Source of the DNA: Ornithinimicrobium sp. INDO-MA30-4
GTDB taxonomy: Bacteria; Actinomycetota; Actinomycetes; Actinomycetales; Dermatophilaceae
Direction: 5' to 3'
Length of the DNA: 64,000 nt
Assembly (NCBI RefSeq): GCF_021535045.1
Contig: NZ_CP091056.1
Location: forward strand, 2,542,001-2,606,000
Shown here: positions 9,559 to 20,023 of the stretch, in pieces
How positions within the stretch are numbered: position 1 is the stretch's first letter
Layout: every line of letters starts with the position of its first letter
Position numbers and translations under genes: made by a program
Notes under the pieces: model-generated
Seen by the model: the letters and a program-made list of their open reading frames with translations, nothing else
Databases searched by the model: none
Told to the model about the DNA's origin: nothing

Positions 9559-10155
9559 GCACATTGATCGCAGCTGAGACGTTGCTGACGGGCACCGCGT
9601 TGAGTGGCGGTGTCTTGCTGGCCGCGGCAGTGCTGTTTGGCCCCGGCGCATCTCTCGTTGGCGAGCTCGCCGCCGCCGACGGGTGTCACGCGGTGGAAGG
9701 CGCAGCGCTGGAGCTATCGGTGGGCAGGCCACGATGCCGGAAGCGTTGGAGTTGCTCGCGCTTGCGATGTCGGGCGGTGCGGATGTGCGTGGAGCAATCC
9801 GCGCAGTCAGTCAGGCGCTGGACGGTGACCTGTCTGAAGAGTTGGCCGGGGTAGCGATGCGGATCGCATTGGGTGACGATGACGCGCAAGCTTGGGGTAG
9901 CGCCCCGCAGCGGTGGCAGCCCGCAGCCAACGCGCTGCAACTTGCCAGTCGTGCCGGGGTGGCACCGTCTGCATTGCTGTTGCATGCAGCCAAAGACGCC
10001 CGACGAGATGCCTTGATCGGGCTGGAAGTGGCCACGGCCAAACTAGCTATCCGGCTGGTCCTACCGCTGGGCTTGGCCTTTTGCCAGCGTTCGTCTTGAC
10101 CGCAGTGGTGCCCGTGGTGATCGCGCTTGCTCAGGACGTTGGGGTCTCGCCATAA
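9555..10155 (+). CDS. tadC: TadC-like membrane protein of the Tad secretion system (frameshifted)
   Basis: Second T2SF-type platform protein, about 200 aa. It has the N-terminal segment GGVLLAAAVLFGPGASL, the core EALELLALAMSGGADVRGAIRAVSQAL, then AANALQLASRAGVAPSALLLHAA and a C-terminal pair of membrane helices ending FVLTAVVPVVIALAQDVGVSP. Breaks are near 9710 and 10080. It starts inside the tadB stop. A hairpin follows directly at 10161, so the tadABC unit probably ends here. Confidence 0.75.
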
Positions 10156-10160
10156 CGACC

Positions 10161-10195
10161 CTCGGGCGGTCCAGCGAAACGCTGGACCGCCCGAG
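10161..10195. terminator. Bidirectional terminator between tadC and the usp gene
   Basis: Perfect 16-bp stem CTCGGGCGGTCCAGCG with an AAA loop. It sits between two convergent genes, so it can serve both. No long U-tract is present. Confidence 0.75.
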
Positions 10196-10212
10196 CCACC
10201 TGCAAGATCGAG

Positions 10213-11099
10213 TTAGTCGACGACCATGATGGGCAACTTGGCCGAGTTAAGGACACCCAGCGTGGTGGAGCCCACTGTGGAGCCCACGAGGCTTCCGTAG
10301 CCGCGCTTTCCAACAACGAGCAGTCCGCCACCAGCAGCAGCCTTGACTAGGCTGTCCACGGGTTTGCCCTTAACGACGGTGCCCGTGACCTTGAGGTTGG
10401 GGTGTTCTTGGGAGACACGGGCGACAATCTCTGCGTTGATCTTTTCTGCGGAAGCCTGGTAGTCCTTGGACGCCTCGGCAACAGAGGTGTAACCAGCGGG
10501 GCCGTTGGTCCATGGCTCAGCGGGTGCCCAGGTGCTCACGAGCGAGATGGGGAGCCCCACTCGTGCGCTGCGTCGATAGCGGTCTCGATGGCTCGCTCGG
10601 AGCCGGGGGTGCCATTGGCACCAACCACGATCGGGCGGTCTGGGCCGGGCAATTCATTGGAGCCGTCCTGCACGATCACAACGGGACACCGGGCATACCC
10701 AGCAATGGCGTATGCGGTGGAGCCGAGCAGGAAGCTGCCAGCCTTGCCGCGACCGTTGGTGCCGAGCACCATCATCGAGGAGTTGGTGGAGACCTCGCCG
10801 AGGGCGACCTTGGCCGTGAACAGGGATCCGGCCGTCTTCACCTCAACGTCGGGGAAGGACGCGGTGACGCGCTCTGCGCCACCCGTAGCGACGTCCTTGG
10901 CGTCTGCCAGGGCGCGGCTCTTGTCCCAAACGCCGCTGCCTTCATCCTGGGTGTACTGGATGCGCTCAGCAGCGTGCAGGACGAGCAGGGGGAGATCGCG
11001 CTTCTTGGCCGCACGGGCAGCCCACTTGAGTGCAGCCTCCGACGGTGAAGAAGCGTCATATCCGACAACTACTTGTCGAGAATGAGTTTGCGAAGACAT
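10213..11099 (-). CDS. Two-domain universal stress protein (frameshifted)
   Basis: Tandem UspA-domain protein of about 295 aa. The first domain starts QVVVGYDASSPSEAALKWA and has the ATP-binding motif GTNGRGKAGSFLLGST. The second starts RPIVVGANGTPGSERAIETA and has a similar motif GKRGYGSLVGSTVGSTT, ending with PIMVVD. The frame breaks near 10550. It faces the tad genes and shares a terminator with tadC. Such proteins bind ATP in stress or dormancy; the specific role here is unknown. Confidence 0.88.
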
Positions 11100-11293
11100 T
11101 GATGAACCTTTCGGGGACTGTCGCGGGAAATGACTCGACTCTACAACGCTTCGTCAAGGGGCACCCAGGACATTTAGTGTTTTTATCTTTGCGGGGTGAT
11201 CGGCCGAGTTGTGTGGGAGCCAGAAACAGATCTGGGTGATGGGAGTTTGATACTGATGTCGGGCTGAGGGGCCATGATTTGCCGTGAGCCACC

Positions 11294-11299
11294 TACAGT
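11294..11299 (+). promoter_or_regulatory. -10 box of a probable leaderless promoter
   Basis: TACAGT, then 7 nt, then ATG 11307 of the flavoprotein gene. Confidence 0.4.
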
Positions 11300-11306
11300 T
11301 TGCTGC

Positions 11307-12520
11307 ATGCACTACGACCTCATCGTGATCGGCGGCGGCGCCGCGGGTGTTTTCGCGGCAATCACCTGCGCTGAGCGTTCGACGAAGTCGGTCTTGGTCT
11401 TGGAGCGCACGGTGCAACTGCTGCAGAAAGTCAAGATTTCTGGCGGTGGCCGGTGCAATGTCACCCACGACTGCATGGACCCTCGAGAGTTGAGCGCCCA
11501 CTATCCGCGCGGCGAGAAAGCCTTGATTGGGCCCTTTAACCGCTTCAGCGCCGCGGACACGATTGACTGGTTCACTGGCCGGGAGTGGAGTTGAAGACGG
11601 AGGCCGATGGTCGGATGTTCCCCGTCACCAATAACTCACAAACCATCATTGACGCATTGCTCAATGCTGCCGAGGCGGCTGGAGTCACGGTGCACACATC
11701 GCAAAGTGTCACGTCGTTAGCCAAGGACGGCGAGATCTTTGAGTTGTCCACTAACAACGGAAAGAGCTATTCGGCTGATCAGGTCTTGCTCGCGACAGGT
11801 GGCACCCGGTTGGCTGTTGGGGCTGACCTCGCGGCTAGCTTTGGGCATGAACTTCAACCAGCCACGCCATCGCTATTTACCTTTAAGATCAACGATCCGC
11901 GGATCGTTGGCTTGCCGGGCCTGTCGGTGAATCCTGCCGAGGTCCGCATCCAGCAGAGCAAACTCAAGAGCCGCGGGCCGCTGTTGATCACGCATTGGGG
12001 CTTAAGTGGCCCCGGCATTCTCAAAATCTCTGCGTGGGGTGCCCGTGAACTAGCGCAGCGTGATTATCAGTTCGACATCACCGTCAACTGGCTCCCGGAC
12101 AGCGATCCAGCGGCGACGATTGCGGCTAAAAGAATGAGCGATGGCAAGAAACAGTTGTCGGCCCGCAGCCCGTTCGAGACGATCACCAAGCGGCACTGGC
12201 TACGTTTTCTTGAGACCACCGGGATTGGTGAAACGACGACATGGTCTGAGTTGGGCAAAGCGGCAGCCAACAAGTTGGTGAACGAGTTGACGAATGCGAC
12301 GTTTCGGGTGAGCGGCAAGGCCACCAACAAGGACGAGTTCGTGACCTGTGGCGGAGTCTCGCTTAAGGAGATCAACTTCAAGACGATGGAGAGCAAACTC
12401 GTCCCGGGCCTTTATTTCGCGGGTGAAGTGATGGATGTTGACGGCATCACCGGCGGGTTTAATTTCCAAAATGCCTGGACCAGCGGTTTTCATGCTGGAT
12501 CGGATATCGCTGCCCGCTAG
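11307..12520 (+). CDS. YhiN/HI0933-family NAD(P)/FAD-dependent oxidoreductase (frameshifted)
   Basis: Flavoprotein of about 404 aa. The FAD-binding Rossmann motif DLIVIGGGAAGVFAAI is at residues 4-19, followed by KISGGGRCNVTH, which is diagnostic of this family, and the C-terminal GLYFAGEVMDVDGITGGFNFQNAWTSG. The frame breaks near 11583 (GGCCGGGAGTGG, apparently one base short). Substrates of this family are not known. It stands alone between usp and the pilin genes. Confidence 0.9.
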
Positions 12521-12681
12521 CGCGTCGTATGCACAGCCCCACGAGAGCTGCTTCTAAGCCCACAGATGGGTTAAGGGATCTACGGGCTACTCCGATTCTC
12601 GATGAATGTTGAGGCAACGCAGCGGATCCACCGTGCGTAGCTCGTTCGCATCAGCGGACGACATCGAGAAGGAGAGCAACG

Positions 12682-12882
12682 ATGAAAATTCGACACCGCA
12701 TTCGCCGAGCGCACACTGCCCTGGCTAGTCGTAAGGAAGCAGGGATGACGACGGCCGAGTATGCCGTGGGCACGCTGGCTGCATGCGCCTTTGCCGCGGT
12801 CCTGTTGGCCATCGTGAAGTCGGGCGGAATCAAGACGATGGTCACTGGGGTCATCGAGGCCGCGCTGTCAGTGGCTTCGTGA
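12682..12882 (+). CDS. DUF4244 Flp-pilin-like protein
   Basis: Intact 66-aa protein. A basic N-terminal segment (RHRIRRAHTALASRKEAG) is followed by MTTAEYAVGTLAACAFAAVLLAIVKS, a Flp/type IV pilin-like hydrophobic helix with the conserved Glu. The likely processing point is after the Gly before MTTAEYA. The ribosome site AAGGAGAG lies 8 nt before ATG 12682. Its stop overlaps the next start (TGATG). It is the main pilin candidate of the tad island. Confidence 0.8.
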   Translation: MKIRHRIRRAHTALASRKEAGMTTAEYAVGTLAACAFAAVLLAIVKSGGIKTMVTGVIEAALSVAS

Positions 12883-13228
12883 TGGTTCGCGAGCGTCGCG
12901 TGCGCGATGCCGGGATGGCGACCGCTGAGTTAGCGATGGCGATTCCTGCGCTCGTCGTGGTGCTCGCAATGTGTCTGAGTGGTCTCAGCCTGGCCATCGA
13001 TCAGGTGCGCTGCGCTGATGCGGCGCGGGTAGCAGCCGTGCCGCATCACGCGGTGAACCAATAGAAGTTGTGCAGACTCTGGGCGCCCAAGGCGCTCCGA
13101 CTGGGTCAACTGTCGTGGTCTCGGTCGGTCAGGACCAAGTGGTCGTGACGGTGCAGGCAGCAGAGCGATGGTCGTGGTTGCCAGCCGCTCGATCGGTCGC
13201 AACGGCACCGACGGAGCCGGGTTTGTGA
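12882..13228 (+). CDS. TadE-like pseudopilin (frameshifted)
   Basis: About 115 aa. The N-terminal segment MATAELAMAIPALVVVLAMCLSGL is the TadE-type transmembrane pilin helix with conserved Glu. After the break near 13040 it reads PIEVVQTLGAQGAPTGSTVV and ends WSWLPAARSVATAPTEPGL. It overlaps the DUF4244 gene at its start and the next TadG-like gene at its stop. It corresponds to the second minor pilin of the actinobacterial tad islands (Rv3655c position, from memory). Confidence 0.65.
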
Positions 13229-13597
13229 TGCGCAGCGGTGGCCGTGAGCGCGGCTCGGGGACGGTGCTCGCGCTCGCGGCAATTGGCGTTTTATGCGCTG
13301 TGCTGTTGGCCGGGCTGGCCATCGGGTCCGCGTTGTTGGCAAGTGCACAGGCGAGGACCGCTGCTGACCTGGCTGCTGTGGCGGGAGCCCAACAGTTGGT
13401 GTTCGCTGCCGGCGATGGGGCTGTGTGCCAGGGCCCAGGGCATCGTGCATGCCAACGACGCGGTGATGACGTCGTGCGCCGTCGTCGAAACGGACGACGG
13501 GCCCGCCGTGACGGTGCAGGTCATGGTGTCGGCTGGGGTGCTGGGCCAAGCGACGGCAACTGCCAGGGCTGGTTTACGCAGCGGCCAATCCGGCTGA
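13228..13597 (+). CDS. TadE/TadG-like secreted protein (frameshifted)
   Basis: About 122 aa. RERGSGTVLALAAIGVLCAVLLAGLAIG is a single N-terminal helix, followed by QARTAADLAAVAGAQQ, the hallmark of the 'helicase/secretion neighbourhood TadE-like' family. The frame breaks near 13420; the second part is GIVHANDAVMTSCAVVETDDGPAVTVQV. A GTG at 13225 could be the start instead of ATG 13228. The 3' end lies 32 bp from the convergent LapA-like gene. Confidence 0.6.
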
Positions 13598-13629
13598 GGT
13601 CTGGCGCGCTCCTGGCCTGTCGCTGCGCC

Positions 13630-14048
13630 TCAGTAGTTGGGCGGCGGAGGCGGGGAGTGTTGCCGTCCTGCTTCGGGAACTGATGCGTTTCGGGTTGGGC
13701 AGGTGCCTGCTTAGGCGAAATGTCATCGCCCCGCTTGGCGGCTGCCTTGAGCTCCTGCTTCGTCGGCTGCTTCGCGTTGGGGTCTTGCGCCTTAACTTCC
13801 TTGCGCAGACGCTTGACCTCGGCTCGCTTGGCGCCGGCACGCTTCAGGCCAACCCCAAGCATGCCGCTGCCGATGCTCAAGACCAGCACGGTCACCGCGC
13901 CCAGGAAAAACAACTGCAGGGGGCTGAGGTCGGTCTGGACGATGCCCCAGTCAACAGTGAGGACCTCAAGGTCGCGAGTGGCAAAAATGACGTAGGCGAT
14001 CACGATGATGGCCAAGATAATGAGGATGAGTCCGATGGCGAACATCAC
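13630..14048 (-). CDS. LapA-like membrane protein (frameshifted at its 3' end)
   Basis: About 139 aa. It has an N-terminal helix FAIGLILIILAIIVIAYVIFA, a second helix LQLFFLGAVTVLVLSIGSGMLG, a basic coiled segment (KRAEVKRLRKEVKAQ) and a hydrophilic tail. The layout fits the LapA/DUF1049 family of small envelope proteins. The frame runs open past the probable end; shifting by one base near 13650 gives the short tail SPPPPPNY and a stop at 13630, which I prefer because it avoids overlap with the convergent pilin-like gene. It lies downstream of the helicase on the same strand. Confidence 0.55.
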
Positions 14049-14124
14049 GGGCCTTTCCAGGCGAATAAGGAGGGCGAGTGCGTATTCAGGGCTCCGCCTG
14101 GCAACGAACTATTTCGGTGGAACT

Positions 14125-16432
14125 TTACCGGAGATTCTCAGGGCTAGCCGCGCCATCAAGCAGGTGGGAAAGGACCGCGGACGCAAGATGTTTGTCCAGT
14201 GGCTCATTGCCGTTGCCGCACTGGGGAGACTGCACACGAAGGGCAGCCCGAGGCGCAAGGACAGTCCTCGATCGCATCGCGGGTCGCGGTGATCCAGGTC
14301 GCCATCACCTCGAATCCTCGTTTGGTGATGCCTGCGCCCCCGGCGTACCCGTCATAGACCATCACCGTGGGCAGGCCCGTGTCTGGATGTAGGGCTGTGG
14401 AGACACCGCCGATGTCCCACCGATCACTGGTCGACAGCAGGGGTAGCAGCCGATCGATGCATGCTCAGCGGCATGCAGAGCCCCAGGTATGTCGGCCTCA
14501 CCTACGCCTGCCAGTGCAAGTTCGTCCTCGGCCAAGGTCCACCAGACTGCTTGAGTTTTGAGCGTTGTTGGTGGCAAATCGAGCGGGTGTTCACCGACGA
14601 CCTCACCGCTGGGCAGGCGTCGAAGGAAGGACGTGACCTGGTTGGTGACCTCTACCCGGCCCCAGTTGATCTTGGCTGGGCCCCACTGCATTGCGGCGTC
14701 GGAGCCCAAATGGTGAAGGTGCTGTTGCTGAGGGCTTGAGTGCTCCAGCCGGGGTCGCCCGGGGTAGCCATCGCACTGCTGCCTGCAAGATCAAGGTCGG
14801 TGATGACATACGACTGGCCTTGATGGAGATAAACCGCGCCGGTGTGCACGGTGGTGTGGGCTCGGGCGCCATCGACGGTGCCCAAGATCCGGCCCGTGCG
14901 AGTTTCGACGATTTGCACGGGCTCACCAGCGCTGCGTAGTTGCAGGTGATCTGCGGCGCGATCGGGGCGCGCCCAAAACCACCCGCCAGGGCGTTTGCGC
15001 AACACTCCGCCGCGCACCAATGCGTCAGCCAGTTCTGGGACTCGCTCACCAAACCACTGGGTGTCTTCAGCGGTGAGCGGCAACTCGGCTGCCGCCGCGG
15101 CTAGGTGGGGAGTCAGGATGAACGGGTTTTCGGGGTCAAAGACGCTGGCTTCGACTGGCCGCTCAAAGACCCGCTTGGGGTGGTGCAGCATGTATTGATC
15201 CAGTGGGTCATCGCCCGCGACCAAGATCGCCAATGAGGCAGTGCCTGATCGACCGGCCCGCCCGGCTTGCTGCCAAAATGAGGCCAAAGTGCCGGGCCAG
15301 CCAGCGATAAGGACCGCATCAAGCCCGGCAATGTCGATGCCCAACTCCAGCGCGGTGGTCGCGGAGAGGCCTAACAGGTCGCGGTTCCGCAGGGCGGCTT
15401 CGAGGTCACGGCGTTCCTCGGGCAGGTAGCCACCGCGATAGCCAGCGACCTTGCGGGCGCGGTCGGGATCGACAGATTCGAGGGTGTGCCGGGCCATCTC
15501 TGCCACGATCTCGACGCCGACTCGGGATCGAGCAAAGCCACGGTTTGCACATCGCGGCTCACCAAGTCAGAGAGGAGGCCAGCGCTCTCGGCAACGGCGC
15601 TTCGGCGCACGCCGTCATCAACTAACGGTGGCTCCCACAAGGCGTAGGTTGCCGATCCGCGAGGTGAGCCATCGTTGGTCACGGAAGTGACCGGTTGACC
15701 CAGCAGGCGCGTCGCGTGGTCGGCCGGATCGGCGACTGTTGCTGAGGCCATCACCACGGTGGGGTAGGCGCCATAGCGGGCAGCGACTCGCATCAACCGG
15801 CGCAGCACAGCGCTGACGTGGGTGCCAAACACCCCGCGGTAGATGTGGCATTCGTCGACCACCACAAACCGAAGTTTGCGCAAGAAAGGCGCCCAGCGTT
15901 CATGGCTCGGCAGCAACGAATAGTGCAGCAGGTCGGGGTTGGTCAGCACATAGTGTGCGTGTTCGCGGATCCACCGGCGCTCGTCCGTGGGTGTGTCGCC
16001 GTCATAGGTGGCGACGCGAATGCCGGGGATCCCGAGCGCTAGCAGGTTGGCTTCTTGGTCACCGGCGAGGGCTTTCGTCGGTGAGAGGTAAAGAGCGGTG
16101 GCGCCACGCCCGGTGGGGGAGTCGAGGCCGTCGTGCAGGGCTGAGAGCACCGGCGTTTGATACCCGAGTGACTTACCTGACGCCGTGCCGGTCGCCACGA
16201 CAACGTGTTGCCCGGCCCAAGCCAGATCGGCCACGGCACGTTGGTGGCTCCACAGCTGGGTGATGCCCGTCCCAGCCCACGCCGCATACAACGGTGCAGG
16301 CACCCACTCGGGCCACTGCGCCAACTGAGCCTCACGGGCAGGGACGACGTGGGTATGCACGAGTCGCTCGCCGCGGTCACCGCGAGCTAGGTGTTCAAGC
16401 ACCTGCTGCGGGTCAAACTTTGCCTCTGTCAT
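14125..16432 (-). CDS. MrfA-like DEAD/DEAH-box repair helicase (frameshifted)
   Basis: SF2 helicase of about 769 aa. It has motif I VVVATGTASGKSLGYQ, DECH box VVVDECHIYRGVFG, motif III MASATVADP, motif V/VI region TALELGIDIAGLD and QQAGRAGRSG, and a C-terminal DUF1998-like cysteine cluster (CPCASGCPSCVQSPQC). This order matches Bacillus MrfA and its mycobacterial counterpart, which act in DNA cross-link repair. Breaks are near 15500, 14690 and 14400. I read the C-terminus by hand to a TAA at 14125-14127. It neighbours the tad genes, the linkage that gives those TIGRFAM families their names. Confidence 0.85.
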
Positions 16433-16487
16433 TTGTGCTCAAGGGTATGCGGCAGCACTGACACTCCTGTGCCCGCACCTCAATAGC

Positions 16488-16493
16488 TAGTCT
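16488..16493 (+). promoter_or_regulatory. -10 box of a leaderless methyltransferase promoter
   Basis: TAGTCT, 6 nt, then GTG 16500. Divergent from the helicase gene. Confidence 0.45.
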
Positions 16494-16499
16494 GGTCCG

Positions 16500-18023
16500 G
16501 TGTCAGACCAAACGCCTTCGCGCCCACCGCCCACCGTCTCTGCTGAGGTCGCGACGCGGCTGCGAGAGGGGCTGATTGCGGCCAACTACACGGTCGACGG
16601 TCTAGACGAGATCTTGGGCGATCGCGCCAGCGCTGCCCTGCATCGTGGCCAGCCCTTGTTGGCCCTTCGCCAGGTCCGCGAGAGCTCGCGACCGGCCGCA
16701 GTCTTGGCCAGGCTTTGGGTCTTTAACGACCCCGTCTCAGCGGGAGAGCTCGAATCAGCACTGCCTCAAGCCAGCACCGACGAGTTGGCTGACGCAGGTC
16801 TGATCCGGAGCATCAGTGACGGGTTCGTTGGCACCTGCGATTTGCGGCCTTACGGCGATGAAACCAGCCAGTGGTGGGTCGTCTCGGACCTGGGGAGAAC
16901 GTCATTGACGGGCCACTGCCCACCAGCCATGTCCTCGGTGTCGGCGGAGCGTCCAGTACCTTGGCCTCATGGACGCCCAGGCCTGGCGTAGTGAAGGCGC
17001 TCGATATTGGCACCGGCTGTGGGGTGCAATCACTCCACCTTGCCGCGCATACCCAGAGGATTGTGGCGACCGATTTGTCGCAGCGAGCACTCGCATACGC
17101 CCAGGTCACGGCCGCGCTCAGCGGCTTGAGTCTCGACCTGAGGCGCGGTTCCCTCTTCGAACCAGTCGGTGATGAGCAATTTGACCTGATCATCAGCAAC
17201 CCGCCCTATGTCATCACCCCTCGGCGCGACGGAGTTGCCCTCTATGAATACCGAGACGGCGGCATGGTTGGTGACGGCATCGTCGAGCACCTGGTCAGGA
17301 ACATGGCCGATCGCCTCAAGCCTGGCGGCATCGCACAACTGATGGGCAACTGGGAGACCGGCCCTGGAGTCAGTGGGGCAGACGAGTGGCAAACCCGGGT
17401 GAGCGGCTGGGTTGAGGAAGCGGCTTGGACGCTTGGATCATTCAGCGGCAAACCCAAGACACCGCCGAGTATGCCGAGACGTGGGCGCGCGATGGCGGTC
17501 ACCGCCGGGGCACGGCTGAGTTTGAGCAGGTCTATGCCGATTGGCTAGCGGACTTTGCCGAGCGCGGCGTCGAAGAGATTGGCTTGGCATCATCACGCTG
17601 CAGAAGCCTGCTGAGCACCGGCCTACCTGGTTCGTCGCCGAGGCTGTCGGCCATCAAGTGGCGAGTCCCGCTGGCCCGACGGTTTTGGCCGGTGTGCGCG
17701 CTCGCAGTTGGCTAGCCCACCATGGGGATGCCGAAGTGTTGTCGGTGCCGTGGAGTGTGGCTGGCGATGTGACCGAAGAGCGAACGTTCATCCCCGGCGA
17801 GAGTGATCCGTCGACGATCATCCTGCGCCAGGGCGGAGGGCTGCGACGAGCGGTCCAACTCGACACGGTGATGGCCGGTCTGGTTTCGGCGCTCGACGGT
17901 GAACTCACGCCCGATCAGTTGATCACGGCAATTGCGTTGTTGACCGAAGTCGACGTGGACGAAGCGAAAGCCTCAGCCATGCCCGTGCTGCGCGGACTGA
18001 TCGCTGACGGCCTGCTGACCTAA
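16500..18023 (+). CDS. Class I SAM-dependent methyltransferase, HemK-like (frameshifted)
   Basis: About 507 aa. An N-terminal helical domain (DUF7059-like, residues 1-130) precedes the SAM-binding motif VKALDIGTGCGVQSLHLA and the NPPY motif LIISNPPYVITP typical of N5-glutamine or base methyltransferases. A C-terminal domain ends PVLRGLIADGLLT. Breaks are near 16880, 17440 and 17590. The start is GTG 16500, directly after a leaderless-type -10. The target is unknown. Its stop overlaps the stop of the convergent lipoprotein gene by 3 bp. Confidence 0.82.
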
Positions 18024-19556
18024 GGCTCGGCAGGGGCGAACGCCGTGACGCCTGAAGTGAGGTTGATGACCGCGATTTCGTCAGATTCGTAGCCTGCCAA
18101 GTCCAGCGTGCCCCGTGAGATGTCGGTATCCGAGAGTTCCTCGGATTCTGCTGAGCACGGACCAACGACGTCGGCGAGGTAGTAATCGATTGGCTTGCCC
18201 CGAGAGTAGGAGCTTGTGAGGGTAATCGGCTCCGGCTCTTGTGTGCACAGGAGGGCTGCGTCCTCGGGGAATTCTTGAGTTGCCCCGGAGTCGGCGTCGA
18301 TTAAGGCGGCCGAATCATTGATGACCGAGACAATAGATGAACCGGTCTCGAAGTTGCTGCCACCGTCCGACGGAAACGCAAAGTTCGCTGGGTCCGAGCC
18401 GAGGGGCTGAGCCCACTTGACGTTTCCGCTGTGCGGATCGACGGAGATGATCTCCAAATCGACGTCTGCATACACTCGGTCAGAGACTTCCTCGCCGTCG
18501 TAAGAGTAGCTTGCGGTGCCCGAATTGAAGCGGCACACGATGATTTGCTCGCTGTCCTCATTTGGGAGGTAGCCAAAGAAGTGCTGCGGCACGGAGCGGT
18601 GCCTTCAAGTGACCACAGTGTCTCGCCGGTGCCACGGTCCAATCCGACCAGGAGATTTGCGTCGAGGTCATCGCTCGCCTCAAACGGTTGAGTCCCATCT
18701 CTTTCCTCATACGGGCTACCGAACCCAATCACGGGGAGGTCGGGCTCATAATCCAACCAGTGCCATCCGCCATTGATGCTCTTACCGTCTCCGAACACGT
18801 CCGCGTACGGACGCGACCACTTGACCTCTCCATCGGCTCCGTAATTGAGCGCCTCGCTCGTTTCTCCGGGTGCGGTCACAGAGATGTATTCGCCGACGAA
18901 GACCCCTCCCGGGGGAGAAACGGGGCCTCGCCTGCGTTGTCGGCTTCGTCGTGTGGGCCGTCCTCAAGGGCGCCTGACTCGATATCTAGGTGCTTGGCGA
19001 TAGCCTCGTCATCGACTTCCCAGATCAGGCCAGTCAGGCAGTAGGTGTCATCGCACTCTGACGGGCGATCGCTCCAGAGGAGTTGATTGCCTTGTTCTGG
19101 CCACTTGCTCATTCCAGTGTGGACATCAACAACGGCCAAGTGCCCCCAGGTGTTGTTGGGCGTGTCTTCATGGCGGTCTAGGAACGCGGTGGTCCACATG
19201 CCATCAATCTCGACAGCAGGGATGCCGTGCTCAACCCCAGTCGGCCTGGTGCCAGGGATGGCCTGCTCACGCCAAAGTTCGTCGCCAGTCGTGGCGTCCC
19301 ATGCCACTACTGATTCCTCTTGATTGCCGATCGATACGTACGCGAGGGCGACTCCGTCAACGACCTCGAATTCACTCATCAACTCTTCGTCGTTGGCCCA
19401 CAGCACCTCAACGGGTTCATCCCAAGCAGACGGCTCAGCCGTAGCAGTGGCTGTCTCCATTGATGAGTCGCTGCCATTCTCGGACCCGCTACACGCGGTG
19501 AGGGCAACCAACCCAAACGCTGTGGCCATGGCGGCAGATAAGGTTCTCGATCGCAT
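18020..19556 (-). CDS. Lipoprotein with PQQ-like beta-propeller repeats (frameshifted)
   Basis: About 512 aa. The signal peptide MRSRTLSAAMATAFGLVALTAC ends in the lipobox L-T-A-C, so the protein should be lipid-anchored at the outer face of the membrane. The mature part is acidic with Trp repeats such as ESVVAWDATTGDELW, LLVGLDRGTGETLWSLEG and IISVDPHSGNVKWAQPLG, the blades of a PQQ-type propeller. Breaks are near 18890 and 18595. No enzyme motif is seen. Propellers of this kind are usually scaffolds or ligand binders. Confidence 0.75.
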
Positions 19557-19665
19557 CTTTGTTTCCCCAGTCCAATCGCCCCAGAATTACGCGTAACCGT
19601 AGCGCACCGGCAGTCAGGGTGCGTCGTAGTGGAGGAAAAGGAGCCCAAGAGTGCCGCTCTGGCCG

Positions 19666-19963
19666 TTATTCCTCCACAGGAGACATGGGGCCAGGGGTCA
19701 CCCGCGCGCTGTCGCCGAGGCAAACCCCAACCAGGTATGCCGGTTGCCGTCCCAACCAACCTTGGGTCTGCCCGCTCAATCGACGACGTCGCCGCCGACC
19801 GGAATTCGGTTTCGCTGAGCCCGCCCGGAAGACACTGGAGGTTGGCAAATGTTCCGTCGTCTGCCGAGCAAGCGCACAGAAGGGCCGCCACCGGTTGATC
19901 GTTGGTATCACCGACGGTTCCACCGTCGTGGCTAGGGCCGGACCGCGCTATTCCGGTGGGCAC
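19666..19963 (-). CDS. Possible small hypothetical gene
   Basis: The 467 bp between the lipoprotein and tetR hold no recognised gene. On the minus strand a frame beginning with GTG (PTGIARSGPSHDGG) runs about 65 codons with roughly 70% G/C at third positions, then could continue after one frame change to a stop at 19666 (ending PGPMSPVEE). It has no known domain, and plus-strand frames are also open, so this may be chance. Confidence 0.2.
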
Positions 19964-19992
19964 CTTGGCAGGTATTGCCAGCCCCCAACTTG

Positions 19993-20008
19993 GAGTGAGC
20001 GCTCACTC
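19993..20008. promoter_or_regulatory. TetR-type operator palindrome
   Basis: Perfect 16-bp palindrome GAGTGAGCGCTCACTC directly upstream of tetR and overlapping its presumed core promoter (-10 TACTGT at 20012). This is the classic form of a TetR-family operator and implies autorepression and control of the ABC genes. Confidence 0.75.
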
Positions 20009-20011
20009 ACT

Positions 20012-20017
20012 TACTGT
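20012..20017 (+). promoter_or_regulatory. -10 box of the leaderless tetR promoter
   Basis: TACTGT, 6 nt, then GTG 20024. It starts 4 bp after the operator palindrome. Confidence 0.45.
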
Positions 20018-20023
20018 AGTCCG

